From the NCBI GenBank assembly GCA_019636285.1, contig JAHBXV010000009.1, forward strand, positions 1 to 64,000: a DNA stretch of 64,000 bases. The letters are read 5' to 3'. Below the pieces are notes generated by a model. The model had not been told where the DNA came from and did no database searches. It saw only the letters and a program-made list of their open reading frames with translations. A program made the translations under genes and the position numbers. Shown here one piece after another: positions 56,049 through 64,000 of the stretch (its first letter is position 1; every line of letters starts with the position of its first letter). This stretch comes from Planctomycetaceae bacterium. Its GTDB lineage: Bacteria; Planctomycetota; Planctomycetia; Planctomycetales; Planctomycetaceae.

Positions 56049-57673
56049 GTCGTCGGACCCTGCTGGCCGGCGCACTCGCGGCTCCGTTCGCCGGTTTGGC
56101 CGGCTGCGACGCGCGCTCGTCGCCACCGATTCGTGGCACGATCATCGGCCCCAATCGCACCGTTGGTCATCGACTGCGCGACGGTTGGCGGCCGATGGTT
56201 CCAGACGGTGCGTGGGAAGAAGTCGACGTCGTGATTGTCGGCGGGGGCGTCGCGGGGCTGGCGGCCGCGCGCGAACTTCGCCAGCAAGGCTGCGAGCGAT
56301 TCGTTGTTCTTGAACTGGAACTCGAAGTCGGAGGGACGTCGCGTGCGGGATCCGTTGGCGGGTTCGGCTGCCCCTGGGGCGCGCACTATCTGCCGCTGCC
56401 GCAGGCGCATCAGACCGACTTGATTGAATTTCTGAAAGAGATCGGCGTTGTCACCCATGTGGCAGCCGACGGAACGCCGAGCGTCCCCGAAGAAGCGCTC
56501 TGCCGCGATCCTGAAGAGCGCCTGTGGGTCGACGGCCGTTGGATGGAAGGCCTATACCCGTTCACCGGCGCGTCAGACGACGACCGACGGCAGTGGGACG
56601 AGTTCCTGCACGAAATGGCCAAGTGGGCCGCTTTCCGGGATGATGACGGCCATCCGGCGTTCGCGATTCCATCACGGCTCTGCTCAGCAGATGAGCGGGT
56701 GCTGGAGTTAGACCGACTGTCGTTCGCGGATTGGCTCGACGGCTTGGGTTATACATCGCTGCGGCTGCGCTGGGTCGCCGACTATTGCTGCCGCGATGAT
56801 TACGGTTTGCCCGCCTCCAGCGTGAGCGCGTGGGCGGGCGTGTTCTACTTCGCCTCGCGCTGGAATGGGAGCGAGGCACAGCCCTTATTGACCTGGCCCG
56901 AAGGTAATGGCTTTCTCGTGCGAAAACTTGGCGAGCCGCTGGCCGATCGACTGCGCTGTGGCTGGGCCGTGGCCTCGATTGTTCCGACGGGAGGCAGCGG
57001 ACCCTGCGAAGTGACTGCCGTGGATGTTGCGTCGGATGCGGCACATGGCTGGCGGGCGAAGCGGATAATCTTCGCGGCTCCGCAATTTCTCGCACCCTAT
57101 TTGATCGCCGGCTTTCGCAACGACGCGCGACGCATGGAGGCGGCGGGCCAGTTCACATACGGAAGTTGGCTGGTCGCGAATGTCGCCCTACGCGACCGAC
57201 CGCGCGAAACGGGATTTCCGCTGGCCTGGGACAATGTCCCTTACGAAAGTAATTCACTGGGCTATGTCGTTGCCACGCATCAACTGGGTCGCGACTTCGG
57301 TCCCACGGTCCTGACGTGGTATGAACCCTGGCATGGCGATGATGCCCGAAAAGTACGGCGCGAGCTGGAGGAACTGTCGTGGAATGAAGGAGCGGCCCGC
57401 GTGCTGGCCGATCTCACGCGGATGCACCCGGACATTGAACCCTTGATCGAGTCGATCGACCTGATGAAGTGGGGCCATGCGATGATTTCCCCGGTCGTCG
57501 GCTTTCGCGAAGGAGCGGCTCGAAGCATCGCCGCCGAGTCGTGGCAGGGCATTTTGTTCGCGAATACCGACCTCAGCGGGCTAGCCTTGTTCGAGGAAGC
57601 CTTCGACCACGGACAGCGCGCGGCCCGCGAGGTGATTGAGCAGTTGGCGGCTTCGCAAGATCGTCGCGGATGA
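56039..57673 (+). CDS. Tat-type lipoprotein flavin oxidoreductase (amine-oxidase-like)
   Basis: 544 residues. The N-terminus is a twin-arginine signal with a lipobox (SRRTLLAG...[12 protein letters not shown]), so it is exported folded and lipid-anchored. The FAD-binding motif is [19 protein letters not shown] (about 62-80), then [13 protein letters not shown] as in NAD_binding_8 / amino-oxidase proteins. C-terminal [22 protein letters not shown] is the second FAD contact. Substrate is unknown, but location after an aminopropyltransferase suggests a polyamine or modified amine. Overlaps the previous gene by 10 bases; last gene of the unit. Confidence 0.87.
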   Translation: MELSRRTLLAGALAAPFAGLAGCDARSSPPIRGTIIGPNRTVGHRLRDGWRPMVPDGAWEEVDVVIVGGGVAGLAAARELRQQGCERFVVLELELEVGGTSRAGSVGGFGCPWGAHYLPLPQAHQTDLIEFLKEIGVVTHVAADGTPSVPEEALCRDPEERLWVDGRWMEGLYPFTGASDDDRRQWDEFLHEMAKWAAFRDDDGHPAFAIPSRLCSADERVLELDRLSFADWLDGLGYTSLRLRWVADYCCRDDYGLPASSVSAWAGVFYFASRWNGSEAQPLLTWPEGNGFLVRKLGEPLADRLRCGWAVASIVPTGGSGPCEVTAVDVASDAAHGWRAKRIIFAAPQFLAPYLIAGFRNDARRMEAAGQFTYGSWLVANVALRDRPRETGFPLAWDNVPYESNSLGYVVATHQLGRDFGPTVLTWYEPWHGDDARKVRRELEELSWNEGAARVLADLTRMHPDIEPLIESIDLMKWGHAMISPVVGFREGAARSIAAESWQGILFANTDLSGLALFEEAFDHGQRAAREVIEQLAASQDRRG

Positions 57674-57755
57674 AAGCTGATAGTATTGGAAGCTCTCTCG
57701 GTAAGATAATCTCCACTTCCTGATAAGCCTCCCCGACGCTCAACGGATCAAAAAC

Positions 57756-58121
57756 ATGAAGAGCACCAGCCACCATGATGAGCGGATACGAACCATGACC
57801 TTCGCGTCGGTCTATCCCCATCTGGTCACGAAAGTGGAAAAGAAAGGCCGTACCACGGCCGAACTGCACCAGGTGATCGAATGGCTGACGGGCTTTAACG
57901 AGAAAACTCTCAAGAAGCACATCGACGAGAAGCTGACGTTCGAGCAGTTTTTTGAACGGGCCAAACTCAATCCCAACGCCCACCTGATCACAGGCACCAT
58001 CTGTGGCTATCGGGTCGAAGAAATCGAGAACCCACTGACGCAGAAGGTCCGGTATCTCGACAAACTGGTGGATGAACTCGCGAAGGGCCGGAAGATGGAG
58101 AAGATTCTGCGCGAGGGTTGA
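57756..58121 (+). CDS. DUF2200 family protein
   Basis: 121 residues. The hallmark [20 protein letters not shown] and [20 protein letters not shown], then [26 protein letters not shown], are nearly textbook for this family. It is a small cytoplasmic protein with no known activity. It stands 82 bases after the flavin gene; whether it is in the same transcript is uncertain. Confidence 0.9.
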   Translation: MKSTSHHDERIRTMTFASVYPHLVTKVEKKGRTTAELHQVIEWLTGFNEKTLKKHIDEKLTFEQFFERAKLNPNAHLITGTICGYRVEEIENPLTQKVRYLDKLVDELAKGRKMEKILREG

Positions 58122-58158
58122 GACGCGGCGGGTAGCATTTTCTGATGCGGATCACACC

Positions 58159-58587
58159 ATGAGCACGATTCTCGAACTCTCCGGCATCTGTGCCGAGCGA
58201 AATCCGGAGCCCGAAGATCAGCGGAAGCGAATCCTCGCGCTGCTCAAGGCCGGGGCCGACATTCATGCGACGGATAAGAACGGAGTAACCGCACTACACC
58301 ATGCCGTTCGGTTTCGGAATGTGGGTGCCGTGCGCACGCTGATCGAACACGGGGCGAACGTGAATCACGCGTGTCGCAAGTCCGGGTCGACGCCACTGCA
58401 CCGCGCCGTGACCTCGACCGGCGCGCCCGGTACGGCGGGGAAGCATACCGCGGCAATCGAAATCATTCGGCTCCTGAGGGCGGCCGGAGCCGATCCTTCC
58501 ATTGCGAATAAGTCTGGTCGGACACCGGCTGACTATGTGAAGGATGAAGAGATGGCATCGCTGCTTAGGAGTCGAAAACCCGGCTGA
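58159..58587 (+). CDS. Ankyrin repeat protein
   Basis: 142 residues. About three ankyrin units: LLKAGADIHATDKNGVTALHHAV, LIEHGANVNHACRKSGSTPLHRAV, LLRAAGADPSIANKSGRTPADYV. No signal peptide; likely a small cytoplasmic protein-binding module. ATG at 58159 was chosen from a longer frame because it starts just before the first helix. Confidence 0.88.
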   Translation: MSTILELSGICAERNPEPEDQRKRILALLKAGADIHATDKNGVTALHHAVRFRNVGAVRTLIEHGANVNHACRKSGSTPLHRAVTSTGAPGTAGKHTAAIEIIRLLRAAGADPSIANKSGRTPADYVKDEEMASLLRSRKPG

Positions 58588-58659
58588 GCCGGGCAACGCC
58601 CGGCAATTCACCGAACGACTGGTCATCCGCCATCCCCTTTCTCATGAAACCAAAGCCTC

Positions 58660-59319
58660 GTGAAAGCAGCCTCCTCTCCCATTTACCTGCTGCCTGGAAT
58701 GACTTCGGACTTTCCCGTCTATTCTCGCCTTATGCCACTGCTGCCAAACGCCGTCGTTGTTGACTTTCTTCCTCCCGAGCCGCGTGAGACCCTCGTGAGC
58801 TATTCCTCCCGAATGGCGGACCTGATTCCAAAAGACGCCTACATAGGCGGTGTCTCGTTCGGTGGAATCATCGCTCTTGAAATCTCGCGTCTCTTGCGCC
58901 CGCACGGATGCATCCTGATTTCGAGCATCCGTCACCCGTGCGAGCTTCCGCCCTGGTTTCGCATCTGGCGACCATTCGGCGGAAGATACTGCTCGGCCGT
59001 TCTGAGTACGATCGGCAGCGCGGCCTCTCTGGTTCCGCGATCAGTCCGCACAGACTCAACGATTCGCGCCACCAAACTTGCCAGTGATCGCGGCGCGTGG
59101 CATCGCTGGGCCACGGCAGCCGTTCTCGACTGGAAGCCCGAGCCCCTTGGCGACTTCTGCCCGATCCTTCAAATTCACGGCACCGGGGACACAACATTTC
59201 CGATGCGATATGTGCACCCCGACGTTTCCATACCCGGCGGAAGTCATGCCTTGCCGCTTTCGCATCCGAATGAAGTGGCGGCGGCGATACGATCGTTTGT
59301 CGAACAACAGAGAGGCTGA
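58660..59319 (+). CDS. Alpha/beta hydrolase
   Basis: 219 residues. The fold opens with IYLLPGMTSDFPVYSRL, a possible oxyanion region; the nucleophile elbow is GGVSFGG (Ser about 69); the late QIHGTGDTTFP carries the acid residue and GGSHALPLSHP the His. Substrate unknown: an esterase or lactonase. GTG start at 58660; the nearby ATG at 58643 is out of frame. Located between the ankyrin gene and an AT-richer orphan. Confidence 0.82.
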   Translation: MKAASSPIYLLPGMTSDFPVYSRLMPLLPNAVVVDFLPPEPRETLVSYSSRMADLIPKDAYIGGVSFGGIIALEISRLLRPHGCILISSIRHPCELPPWFRIWRPFGGRYCSAVLSTIGSAASLVPRSVRTDSTIRATKLASDRGAWHRWATAAVLDWKPEPLGDFCPILQIHGTGDTTFPMRYVHPDVSIPGGSHALPLSHPNEVAAAIRSFVEQQRG

Positions 59320-59435
59320 ATTGATCGAGCGACAGGACGTTGCACGAGGCGTGCGGCGATGGCAGAATTCCAAAGACTTCTCCTTCGCACACCTCCTTCT
59401 CTTTTTGCCCCACTTACACCCAAAGGCTTGCCACT

Positions 59436-60239
59436 GTGTTCGATTCATTCAAAGACGCCATACGACGCGACATTGAGGAGTTCGTTGCAACTGGATCGAT
59501 GCAGCAGGCCAAGGCATTGTCTTCCCAGACGAAGCAGCATTTCAATCACAACCAATACCCACTCTACTTCAACGGTGCGTTGGACTCCCGCATTGTGCTG
59601 ATCCATCTCAATCCGAGGCATGACAACACATACAACGATACGTACACTGGCGAACTGAAGCATAAGACGTTTGAAGACTACTTTGCCCATCACGAGTATC
59701 TGGGCCGCCAGTTCTACGGGCGCACATCAAAAAGAGATCACAAGTCACCTTTCGATCACAAGCAAATCCGATTTCTCAAACCTTTTGGTGTGATCGACTT
59801 CGTTGAAGAAAAGTCATCCGAAGATCGGTTCACGAATCTCGAGCGAGTTCTTGATCACAAACTGCAATTGGAGCTCATCCCATACAGCTCCGAGACTTTT
59901 CTGACCAAGGCATTTACCGCAGAGGTTGTGAAGCCGCACTTGGAACGGATTCTCGATGTGATTTGCGCTTGCCCGCGCGACTACGTGCTGTTCTGTGGCT
60001 CAGTCTTTGATGATATCTTTCACGACAGCATCGTCGGCCGTTGGACGTTCGAGCTTACCAAAAAAGATGGGCAAAGCACTCGAAACAAGGCGAGATTCTC
60101 CACTCTCCGTTTCTCGCACGGCGGGGATACCATCTACGCTGGGCTCGCACATTCGTTCGCTCAACAAGGTCTTCCGATGGAAGACTATGGGCGAAAGTGT
60201 AAGGAACATTATCCCAAAACGAGTGACTGCCTTCATTGA
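59436..60239 (+). CDS. Orphan protein of unknown function, AT-richer than its neighbours
   Basis: 267 residues from GTG at 59436. The sequence has IVLIHLNPRHDNTYNDTYTGE and VLFCGSVFDDIFHDS; the first resembles the LNPG motif of uracil-glycosylase-like folds, the second the late strand of such folds, but the catalytic set is not complete. By eye the base composition is nearer 50 percent G+C and less biased in third position than the flanking genes, suggesting recent arrival. The frame is open upstream to a TTG at 59340. No operon partner is evident. Confidence 0.7.
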   Translation: MFDSFKDAIRRDIEEFVATGSMQQAKALSSQTKQHFNHNQYPLYFNGALDSRIVLIHLNPRHDNTYNDTYTGELKHKTFEDYFAHHEYLGRQFYGRTSKRDHKSPFDHKQIRFLKPFGVIDFVEEKSSEDRFTNLERVLDHKLQLELIPYSSETFLTKAFTAEVVKPHLERILDVICACPRDYVLFCGSVFDDIFHDSIVGRWTFELTKKDGQSTRNKARFSTLRFSHGGDTIYAGLAHSFAQQGLPMEDYGRKCKEHYPKTSDCLH

Positions 60240-60354
60240 GAGCAAAATGTGTTGGGCCTCATGAAACATGTGGTCTCTATTTGGGACATCCAAAGCTAGG
60301 CCGAAGTACTCACCCCGATCCCCCAAGTTGCCTGACTCCGTCAAAACCGAATCA

Positions 60355-61452
60355 ATGTCGTCCATCACCGCCGAGCCCTCCAATCCGACATTTGGCCAGT
60401 CCGCATGGCTTTTCTCCCCCACCGTCGATCTCTGGACCTTCGGCGGCAGTGCCCTTTTGTCGCTAATCCTATTGCTCATCGGCTGGCAAGCCGGGTGGTT
60501 CAACCAGACGACGCCCGAATGGACGTGGGTCACTGGCGTGTTGCTGGTTGATGTTGCTCATGTTTATGCGACCGGGTTTCGCGTTTATTTTCTGCCGGGC
60601 GAGTTGGCGCGGCGGCCGTGGTTGTATGGGTTGACGCCGGTGCTGGCTTGCCTGGTTGGGTGGGCCGTGGCGAGTGAGAGCGAGCCGGTTTTCTGGCGGG
60701 TGCTCGCGTATCTGGCCGTGTTTCATTTTGTGCGGCAGCAAGCCGGGTGGGTGGCCTGGTATCGGGCTCGCGGCGGAGCGCGGGACTGGGCGTCGGCCGT
60801 GGTCGACTACTCGGCCATCTATCTGGCGACGATCTATCCGCTGATCTACTGGCACACGCATCTGCCGCGCGACTTCTGGTGGTTCCTGTCGGGCGATTTT
60901 GTGACGCTGCCGGTTCTTGTTGAGGAGATCACGTGGCCACTTTACGTGGCGGCGTTGACGGCCTATGTGGCGAGAGCGACGTGGCGGTACGTGAGTCGCG
61001 ATGCCCGATGGATCGGGCAGGATGTGGTCGTGGCGACGACGGCGGTCTGCTGGTATGCGGGGATCGTCGCGCTCAACTCGGATTATGCGTTTACGGTGAC
61101 CAACGTCTTCCTGCACGGCATCCCGTATCTGGTCCTTACCTACTGGTACGCGCGGCGAAGTTCGTCGGGTGGCTGGATGCCCGCGCGGCCGTGGCAGGCG
61201 ATCCTGCTGTTTCTGGCGACGGTCTGGCTGTTGGCCTATGCCGAGGAACTCTTGTGGGACCGGGCGATCTGGCAGGAGCGGGACTGGCTGATGGGGACGG
61301 GGTTTGAAGCGGGAGCCGCGCGGTCGTTTTTCATCGCGCTCCTGGCAACACCCCAGATCACCCACTATGTGCTGGATGGGTTCCTGTGGCGGCGATCGGG
61401 CAATCCGGAACTGGCGGAAGTCTTCCGGCAGCCGGCCGCTACCAGTGCATGA
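60355..61452 (+). CDS. Multi-pass membrane protein with conserved-looking histidines
   Basis: 365 residues from ATG at 60355, with about eight to nine transmembrane segments. Histidines in or near helices stand out: DVAHVYATGF, AVFHFVRQQAGW, IYWHTHLP, FLHGIPYLVLTYWYARR and ITHYVLDGFLWRR. This distribution resembles membrane di-iron or carotenoid-type enzymes, or heme-binding proteins, but I cannot assign it. Sequence just upstream (CTCCGTCAAAACC) is close to a Family B end. Its stop overlaps the convergent SDR gene by 14 bases. Confidence 0.78.
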   Translation: MSSITAEPSNPTFGQSAWLFSPTVDLWTFGGSALLSLILLLIGWQAGWFNQTTPEWTWVTGVLLVDVAHVYATGFRVYFLPGELARRPWLYGLTPVLACLVGWAVASESEPVFWRVLAYLAVFHFVRQQAGWVAWYRARGGARDWASAVVDYSAIYLATIYPLIYWHTHLPRDFWWFLSGDFVTLPVLVEEITWPLYVAALTAYVARATWRYVSRDARWIGQDVVVATTAVCWYAGIVALNSDYAFTVTNVFLHGIPYLVLTYWYARRSSSGGWMPARPWQAILLFLATVWLLAYAEELLWDRAIWQERDWLMGTGFEAGAARSFFIALLATPQITHYVLDGFLWRRSGNPELAEVFRQPAATSA

Positions 61453-62227
61453 CGAAGCCGCCATCGACATTCAGCGTCTGGCCGGTGATGTTGCGGCCGC
61501 GCGGTGAGGCCAGAAAGACGGCAAGCGCGGCGACGTCCTCCGGTTCCTGCCAGCGTTGCAATGGGACCACCTGCCGAATTTTGCGATCGGTCCACTCGTC
61601 ATAGGTTTCGGTGGAGTCGGCCGGCTGGCGGCTGGCCCAGGATTCATAGACCGAGCGGTTCAGCGGCGTGCGGACCATGCCGGGACACAGACAGTTGGCG
61701 CGAATCCCGAACGGGGCGAGATCTTTCGCCGTGCATTGCGTGAAGTTGATGACGGCTGCCTTGGCTGCCGAGTAAGGCGGGTCGGTCTGTGAACCAATCT
61801 GCCCGGCGACCGAGGCGACCGTCAACAATGTGCCATCGCCGCGTTCACGAAGCATGGGCTGAAACGCCTGGGCGAGATGCACCGTCCCCATGACGTTCAC
61901 CCGCCAGACGCGGTCCCAGGACTCGATGGGCACATTCCAGAACGGAAACCCAAAATGTCCCGAGCCGACGCCCGCCGCGCAGACGACGTGGTCGACGCGG
62001 CCGGCCTGGGTCGTGATCTCGTCGGCCCGTCGCTGGACGGCGCTAAAGTCGGTGACGTCGGTCAGCAGGGCCATGACATCACCGAATTCGCCCGGGGCGG
62101 CGATGGGTTGGCGATCGAGAACGTAGACCCGCGCCCCTTCTTGGCGGAATTCGCGGGCAATGGCCCAGCCGATTCCGGAGCTTCCTCCGCTGACAACAAC
62201 GACTTGGCCGCTCAGATCAAACTTCAT
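61439..62227 (-). CDS. Short-chain dehydrogenase/reductase
   Basis: 262 residues. VVVSGGSSGIGWAIAREF is the cofactor loop, LDRQPIA follows, SVAGQIGSQTDPPYSAAKAAV gives the catalytic Ser, Tyr and Lys, and the C-terminus has NITGQTLNVDGGFVMHW. The Asp after strand 2 suggests NAD. Substrate is unknown. ATG at 62227. It is the downstream neighbour of the TadE-like gene on the same strand but separated by a hairpin. Confidence 0.9.
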   Translation of the reverse strand: MKFDLSGQVVVVSGGSSGIGWAIAREFRQEGARVYVLDRQPIAAPGEFGDVMALLTDVTDFSAVQRRADEITTQAGRVDHVVCAAGVGSGHFGFPFWNVPIESWDRVWRVNVMGTVHLAQAFQPMLRERGDGTLLTVASVAGQIGSQTDPPYSAAKAAVINFTQCTAKDLAPFGIRANCLCPGMVRTPLNRSVYESWASRQPADSTETYDEWTDRKIRQVVPLQRWQEPEDVAALAVFLASPRGRNITGQTLNVDGGFVMHW

Positions 62228-62307
62228 CGGACTGTGGCTCCTGACTTTGGGTCAGCCAACAGTCTGACGAGCGGTGCGATTTCGGCAACCGTCAGTGGTG
62301 CGGGGAA

Positions 62308-62390
62308 GTCGAGAGTCGAGGGTCTAGAGTCGAGTGAAAGAGACGGAAGGTTCCCGTGTCTTGCTCGACTCTCGTCTCTCGACTCTCGAC
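62308..62390. repeat. Imperfect 27-base inverted repeat of GAGTCGAG motifs
   Basis: Left arm 62308-62334 and right arm 62364-62390 pair at 24 of 27 positions around a 29-base loop. Each arm has short internal direct repeats (GAGAGTCGAG). It lies between the TadE-like and SDR genes and may separate their transcripts. Confidence 0.7.
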
Positions 62391-62443
62391 TCAATCCACG
62401 CGTCGGCGTGCACGAACTGAAAGAGGCGATGCAACAGTTGATG

Positions 62444-62887
62444 CTACTCGTGGCGCATCGCGCTGCGGCCGATGAGGTTCTTCCCCTGGAGGAAGTCACC
62501 TTCGACGAGCGCCACTTTGGAGAAAGGAATTCGCACCTCGACCGTGATGAGATCGCGCGCCTGGGCATTGGCGCACTGATTGCCAGGGTTCGTGTTACCG
62601 GGAGCGGCCTGGATCGTGATGTTGGTCGTGATGTCGCCGCGAGCGACGCCGAGGCTGGCGACAAGGAAGTCTTCGACCGCCGTTTGAACCTGTGAATTGG
62701 TGGAGCCGTCGAGAATCGCCATGCGCGCCCCCTCGCGGGCGGCGTTCGTCACCATGTTGGCCACCATGAGCGCGCGGCCGAATTCGATGATTCCCAGCAC
62801 CAGGAGCAGGAAGACCGGCAGTACGAGGGCGGTTTCCACCATGGCGGCACCGCGACGACGCGAACCGGACGAGCGACGTGCGAGCAT
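62444..62887 (-). CDS. TadE-like pilus assembly protein
   Basis: 147 residues from ATG at 62887. RRRGAAMVETALVLPVFLLLVLGIIEFGRALMVANMV is the TadE signature: a basic N-terminus, then ETALVLPVFLLLVLGIIEFGR. NAAREGARMAILDGST follows. The remaining part is a beta-rich periplasmic domain. It would be a minor pseudopilin for a Flp/Tad pilus or secretion machine; no other tad gene is in the window. Confidence 0.88.
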   Translation of the reverse strand: MLARRSSGSRRRGAAMVETALVLPVFLLLVLGIIEFGRALMVANMVTNAAREGARMAILDGSTNSQVQTAVEDFLVASLGVARGDITTNITIQAAPGNTNPGNQCANAQARDLITVEVRIPFSKVALVEGDFLQGKNLIGRSAMRHE

Positions 62888-63118
62888 GGGAGACACCTGG
62901 GCTAAGGGGGATCGAACGATCGGCAACACCACGCTGGCAACCTAGTTCGCCGGGCCGAACGGTCAAATCGCCGTGAGAAATTTCCCCGCGTTTGTTTCGG
63001 ATTGCGGGCTTTGGTACCGTCCGCAGGGGTTGGTTGAGATTTGGCAACGGTTCAGGACATTTCCCTGGGCCGACCGAACCGGGCAACGGGAGCCGTGTCC
63101 TGCAAGGCGAGAGCAGCA

Positions 63119-63460
63119 ATGGCGAACACCATCTTCAAGAAGATCATCGACGGCGAAATTCCCGCGAAGATCGTCTATTCGGACGATCAGTGCCTGGCCT
63201 TTCATGACGTCAAGCCCCAGGCGCCGACGCACGTGCTGGTCATTCCCCGCAAGGAAATTTCGTCGCTGGCGGAAGCCGAAACCGACGATGCGGCCCTCCT
63301 GGGCCACCTGTTCCTGGTCGCCAACCGGATCGCGGTCGACCTGGGGCTGAAGTCGGGCTACCGAGTGGTGGTAAATTGCGGCGTTGACGGCGGCCAGACG
63401 GTCGATCACCTGCATGTCCATCTTCTGGGGGGACGCGGCCTGGGTTGGCCTCCCGGTTAA
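63119..63460 (+). CDS. HIT family nucleotide-binding protein
   Basis: 113 residues from ATG at 63119. It starts [20 protein letters not shown] and has the HIT active site HLHVHLLGG, preceded by [14 protein letters not shown]. The histidines cleave or bind nucleoside 5'-phosphoramidates or ADP-type substrates (HINT branch). Upstream codons of the longer frame add no recognised feature. Confidence 0.93.
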   Translation: MANTIFKKIIDGEIPAKIVYSDDQCLAFHDVKPQAPTHVLVIPRKEISSLAEAETDDAALLGHLFLVANRIAVDLGLKSGYRVVVNCGVDGGQTVDHLHVHLLGGRGLGWPPG

Positions 63461-63568
63461 TTGACCGATCACCGTCTTCCTTCCTCGATCAAAGACGACT
63501 CACGCTTGCCGACCTGCCTGCCTTGAATGATCCGTGGCGGCGATTCCGCTGAAAGTAGCTCCGCAATC

Positions 63569-64000
63569 ATGTCGCGCGTCGAGTATCGGCCTTCGCTCGT
63601 CGACGCCGCGATGACTCACCCGGGCCGGACGCTGTTTCGCCTGGGACTGCCGATCCTCGCGCAGAACCTGCTCGAGTTCTGCGTCGGTTTCTATGACGTC
63701 TATCTCTCTGGCCAGATCGACGAGCGGGCCACTTCTGCGGTGGGCCTGGCCGCGTATATCGACTGGCTGGCCGCCCTGATCTTCAACCTCCTCGCCAGCG
63801 GCACGACGGCAATCGTCGCGCGAGAATGGGGGGCCGGGAACTTCGAATCAGCCACCAAGGTCGCGCATCGATCGCTGGCGCTTTCGCTGGGGCTCGGCTG
63901 GGTCGTTTTCGCATTTCTGCAAATCATCGCCCCGATTTCGCCATGGTTGTTGCGCATGGATGCAGAGACGACGGCGATCTCGGTCACTTATCAGCGGGTC
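63569..64000 (+). CDS. MATE-type multidrug efflux protein (N-terminal part)
   Basis: 144 codons to the window edge. The first helices are GRTLFRLGLPILAQNLLEFCVGFYDVYLSG and the conserved segment with LASGTTAIVAREWGAGNFE. It exports cationic drugs against sodium or protons in other bacteria. The gene is cut by the end of the window; the full protein should be about 450 residues. Confidence 0.85.
   Translation, partial: MSRVEYRPSLVDAAMTHPGRTLFRLGLPILAQNLLEFCVGFYDVYLSGQIDERATSAVGLAAYIDWLAALIFNLLASGTTAIVAREWGAGNFESATKVAHRSLALSLGLGWVVFAFLQIIAPISPWLLRMDAETTAISVTYQRV

Noticed and set aside
60336-60349. Possible partial Family B end (CTCCGTCAAAACC)
   Set aside because: Only about 13 bases match and no second end is found within 76 bases; may be coincidence.

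Overview
The window reads as chromosomal DNA of a planctomycete, probably of the Planctomycetaceae/Gimesia-Schlesneria side of the phylum. I infer this from the gene content; no search was run. The indicators are a PSCyt1-DUF1549-DUF1553 protein overlapping a DUF1501 protein, a very large PVC-type dehydrogenase/HEAT/heme-binding protein, a DUF1207 outer-membrane protein, ribosomal protein genes scattered singly, frequent GTG and TTG starts, and several families of palindromic intergenic repeats. G+C is high (roughly 60 percent by eye), which creates many long spurious reading frames antisense to real genes. I saw no tRNA, rRNA, CRISPR array, transposase or phage gene.

Layout. Bases 1-12000 are mostly housekeeping: DNA polymerase I, a coiled-coil membrane-anchored protein, aspartyl-tRNA synthetase, a DUF1207 protein, ribosomal protein S18, PRPP synthetase, TruB and an RraA-like protein, with two repeat families in the gaps. 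Bases 12500-23000 hold a SnoaL-like secreted protein, a secreted protein with a Gly-rich region and a 15-unit RPN[IL]G[DN] array, glutamate 5-kinase, a PurF-type amidotransferase, a YbgC-like thioesterase, a HEAT-repeat protein overlapping a small membrane protein, and a TIM-barrel sugar isomerase. Bases 23200-31300 are one leftward cluster: FAD subunit, 2Fe-2S subunit, a small secreted protein, molybdopterin subunit of a xanthine-dehydrogenase-family enzyme, a MoaD/ThiS-like protein, and the PVC-type cytochrome protein.

Bases 31500-48800 carry the DUF1549/1553 and DUF1501 pair, a soluble histidine kinase, BamA, a family-5-like uracil-DNA glycosylase behind a sodium/solute symporter, S4, an adenylate kinase, CsrA, a Tat-secreted oxidoreductase-like protein and an MMPL exporter. 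Bases 48800-57700 include two transport or metabolic genes and then the most interesting unit: DUF4178 protein, a 58-residue Gly/Tyr-rich exported peptide, DUF350 membrane protein, a membrane-embedded aminopropyltransferase (spermidine-synthase-like) and a Tat-type flavin amine-oxidase-like lipoprotein. These five are co-directional with short gaps or overlaps and look like one envelope polyamine-related pathway. Bases 57700-64000 are small genes (DUF2200, ankyrin, alpha/beta hydrolase, an AT-richer orphan, an eight-or-so-helix membrane protein with conserved-looking histidines), an SDR, a TadE-like pilin, a HIT protein and the start of a MATE transporter cut by the window edge.

Repeats. Family A is a roughly 90-base element ending in facing palindromic arms (three copies). 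Family B is an exactly 76-base element with 12-base terminal inverted repeats (three copies plus one relic). Single-copy hairpins include a perfect 26-base inverted repeat between two converging genes. Starts given here often differ from the longest open frame; the reason is stated in each entry.
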